A stretch of DNA of 64,000 bases from CAXWPM01 sp965206125 (lineage in GTDB: Bacteria; Acidobacteriota; Terriglobia; 20CM-2-55-15): assembly GCA_965206125.1 (NCBI GenBank), contig CBDBIN010000042.1, forward strand, positions 1 to 64,000, in the 5' to 3' direction. The translations under genes and the position numbers were made by a program. The notes under the pieces were generated by a model. It saw only the letters and a program-made list of their open reading frames with translations. It made no database searches and had not been told where the DNA came from. How positions within the stretch are numbered: the first letter of the stretch is position 1; each line of letters starts with the position of its first letter. This document shows, one piece after another, positions 62,640-64,000 of the stretch.

Positions 62640-63787
62640 GGGGCTGGCTACAGGAGCTGCTCGAGGACGAAGTCACTCAATTTCTAGGTTGGGAAAAGTC
62701 GGAGCGGAGTCCGAATCGACGAGGATACCGGAACGGCCACGGGAAGCCACGACGATTCGCAATGATGAACGGTACGATGGAGGTTCGACGACCTCGGGTT
62801 CGAAACACCGCCGAGCGGTTCGAGAGTCAGATCCTGCCGTATTTTCGACGGAAATCGAAACAGCTGGGCGAGCTACTTCCCGAGCTCTACCTCCACGGTC
62901 TGGCCACAGGGGACTTCGAGCAGGCCATGCGCGGACTGCTTGGCGCTGGCGCTCCGTTGTCGCGAGCATCGATCCAACGACTGAAATCGATCTTGGCAGT
63001 TGGAGTATGACGAGTGGGTCCAGCAGGACCTGTCCGGCCTCGAGGTCGTGTACCAGTGGGCAGACGGCTTGTACGTGAAAGCGGGGATCGCGAAAGAGCG
63101 AGCGGCATTGCTGGCGATCATCGGAGCCTTGTCAGACGGGCGCAAAGTGGTGTTGGCCTGTGAGAGCGGGCAGCGGGAAAGCAAGGAGTCCTGGAGCCGC
63201 ATTCTGCGCAATCTCCAGAGACGGGGCCTGAAGCTGGGACGGCTGACTGTCGCGGACGGTCACCTGGGCATCTGGTCCGCGCTGGCTGAGCAACACCCCG
63301 AGGGCCAGGAACAACGCTGCTGGAACCACAAGTCGATGAACGTGGTCGATCATCTGCCGAAGACCGAGCAGCCCGCGGCCAGACAGCTGCTCCATGGGAT
63401 GGCCTTCGCGAACTCCCGCGCGGCATGCGAGCGAAAGCGGGATCAGTTCGTCCGCCGATATGAGAAGAACTATCCCAAAGCGGCTGAGACGCTGTTGCGG
63501 GACTGGGACCGGATGATCACTTTCTATGAGTTCCGGAACAACACTGGGTGCATCTGAGAACGACCACCATCGTCGAATCGCCCTTCGACATGGTTCGCCT
63601 CCGCACGAACGCCGCTCGCCGATTCAAGCGTGTTGAGAATGCAACGGCAATGATCTGGAAGCTACTACGTGTCGCTGAGAAGACCTGGCGACACTTAAAA
63701 GGATCCGAAGTCTTACAAGAGGTCTATGATGGTCAGCAATTCGCTGACGGCATCAGAGTCGTGACGAAATCGAAGGCCGCCGCCTGA
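62640..63787 (+). pseudogene. IS256-family (Mutator-like) transposase, frameshifted and N-terminally truncated
   Basis: The order GWLQELLEDEVTQFLGWEKSERSPNRRGYRNGHG, then in a second frame VYQWADGLYVKAG ... LTVADGHLGIWSALAEQ and CWNHKSMNVVDHLP, then in a third ESPFDMVRLRTNAARRFKRVENATAMIWKLL is that of IS256 transposases. Frames change near 62990 and 63545, and the first ~30 residues are absent. It cannot be functional as read. Confidence 0.88.
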
Positions 63788-63896
63788 TGACTTTTACACA
63801 CCTTTTGTAATGACCTCTGACTACCACAATATTATGGATACTATAGTCGTTATCAGTCGCAAACAGACCGCGATTCGGCTTTTCTTGGACGCCGCG

Positions 63897-63995
63897 TTGA
63901 AAACCGTCGCCTACCTCCGCATCACCACTCGTTCGCAGGATCTCGCCAACCAGAAACTGGCGATCCTTGAGTTCAGCCAGAAACGCCGCTTCTGA
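63897..63995 (+). pseudogene. Serine resolvase N-terminal fragment at the window edge
   Basis: From TTG 63897 the product reads KTVAYLRITTRSQDLANQKLAILEFSQKRRF then TGA. It aligns with resolvase starts of the form KTVAYLRVSTxxQDLxNQK, but the catalytic Ser is Thr here (RITT) and a stop follows after 32 residues. Confidence 0.6.
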
Positions 63996-64000
63996 TTTCG

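Overview
The window is GC-rich bacterial chromosome, most likely from a free-living Acidobacteriota member, possibly a metagenome-derived assembly. The pointers are orphan MacB-type permeases next to a PadR regulator (the ADOP arrangement typical of that phylum), an Oar/TonB-receptor-like barrel, Ser/Thr-kinase signalling, DUF1800/DUF1501 pairs, SBBP beta-propellers and many secreted hydrolases. The phylum call is inference from gene content. I saw no rRNA, no complete tRNA and no CRISPR array.

Layout. 1-6.6 kb: three genes that each grew by internal tandem duplication (secreted ankyrin protein, repeat lipoprotein, four-domain PPC protein). 6.6-9.4 kb: a broken periplasmic hydantoinase, a PadR regulator and a collapsed ADOP permease. 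9.5-10.5 kb: queD/queE for 7-deazaguanine synthesis. 10.6-11.3 kb: two tandem copies of a structured small-RNA gene, each with a sigma-54-type promoter and an intrinsic terminator; this is the most novel-looking item. 11.4-13.5 kb: a small secreted protein, another permease relic, a REP-like repeat region and a secreted kinase-like protein. 13.7-16.5 kb: an ECF sigma factor coupled to a VWA protein with an anti-sigma-like N-terminus. 16.7-29.5 kb: amidases, cytochrome c, DUF1800/DUF1501 pair, ureohydrolase, lipoprotein, amidohydrolase, membrane protein and DUF3179. 29.8-33.2 kb: a signalling operon with a LiaF-like sensor, a LytS-type histidine kinase and an unusual Ser/Thr kinase-receiver-LytTR fusion. 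33.4-47.4 kb: SBBP lipoprotein, msrB, beta-propeller phytase, EEP nuclease, K+ channel, Na+/H+ antiporter with cNMP domain, and a TonB-receptor-like barrel with an LTxxQ N-terminus.

47.6-64 kb is a mobile-element graveyard: an IS6 copy cutting a permease, a deoxyribosyltransferase-like gene, SWIM/SNF2 remnants joined to a RecD2 tail, a frameshifted metallo-beta-lactamase protein, a Tn3-type miniature element, a tandem Usp protein, an IS91-type element with its own tyrosine recombinase, an IS1182 element, a MazF-type toxin-antitoxin pair, and relics of IS6, IS256 and two serine resolvases.

An unusual number of genes carry one-base frameshifts or a single in-frame stop (ankyrin, hydantoinase, ADOP, amidase, K+ channel, metallo-beta-lactamase, a small hypothetical, IS256). 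Some lie in homopolymers and could be assembly errors, others look like real decay, and the sequence alone cannot decide.
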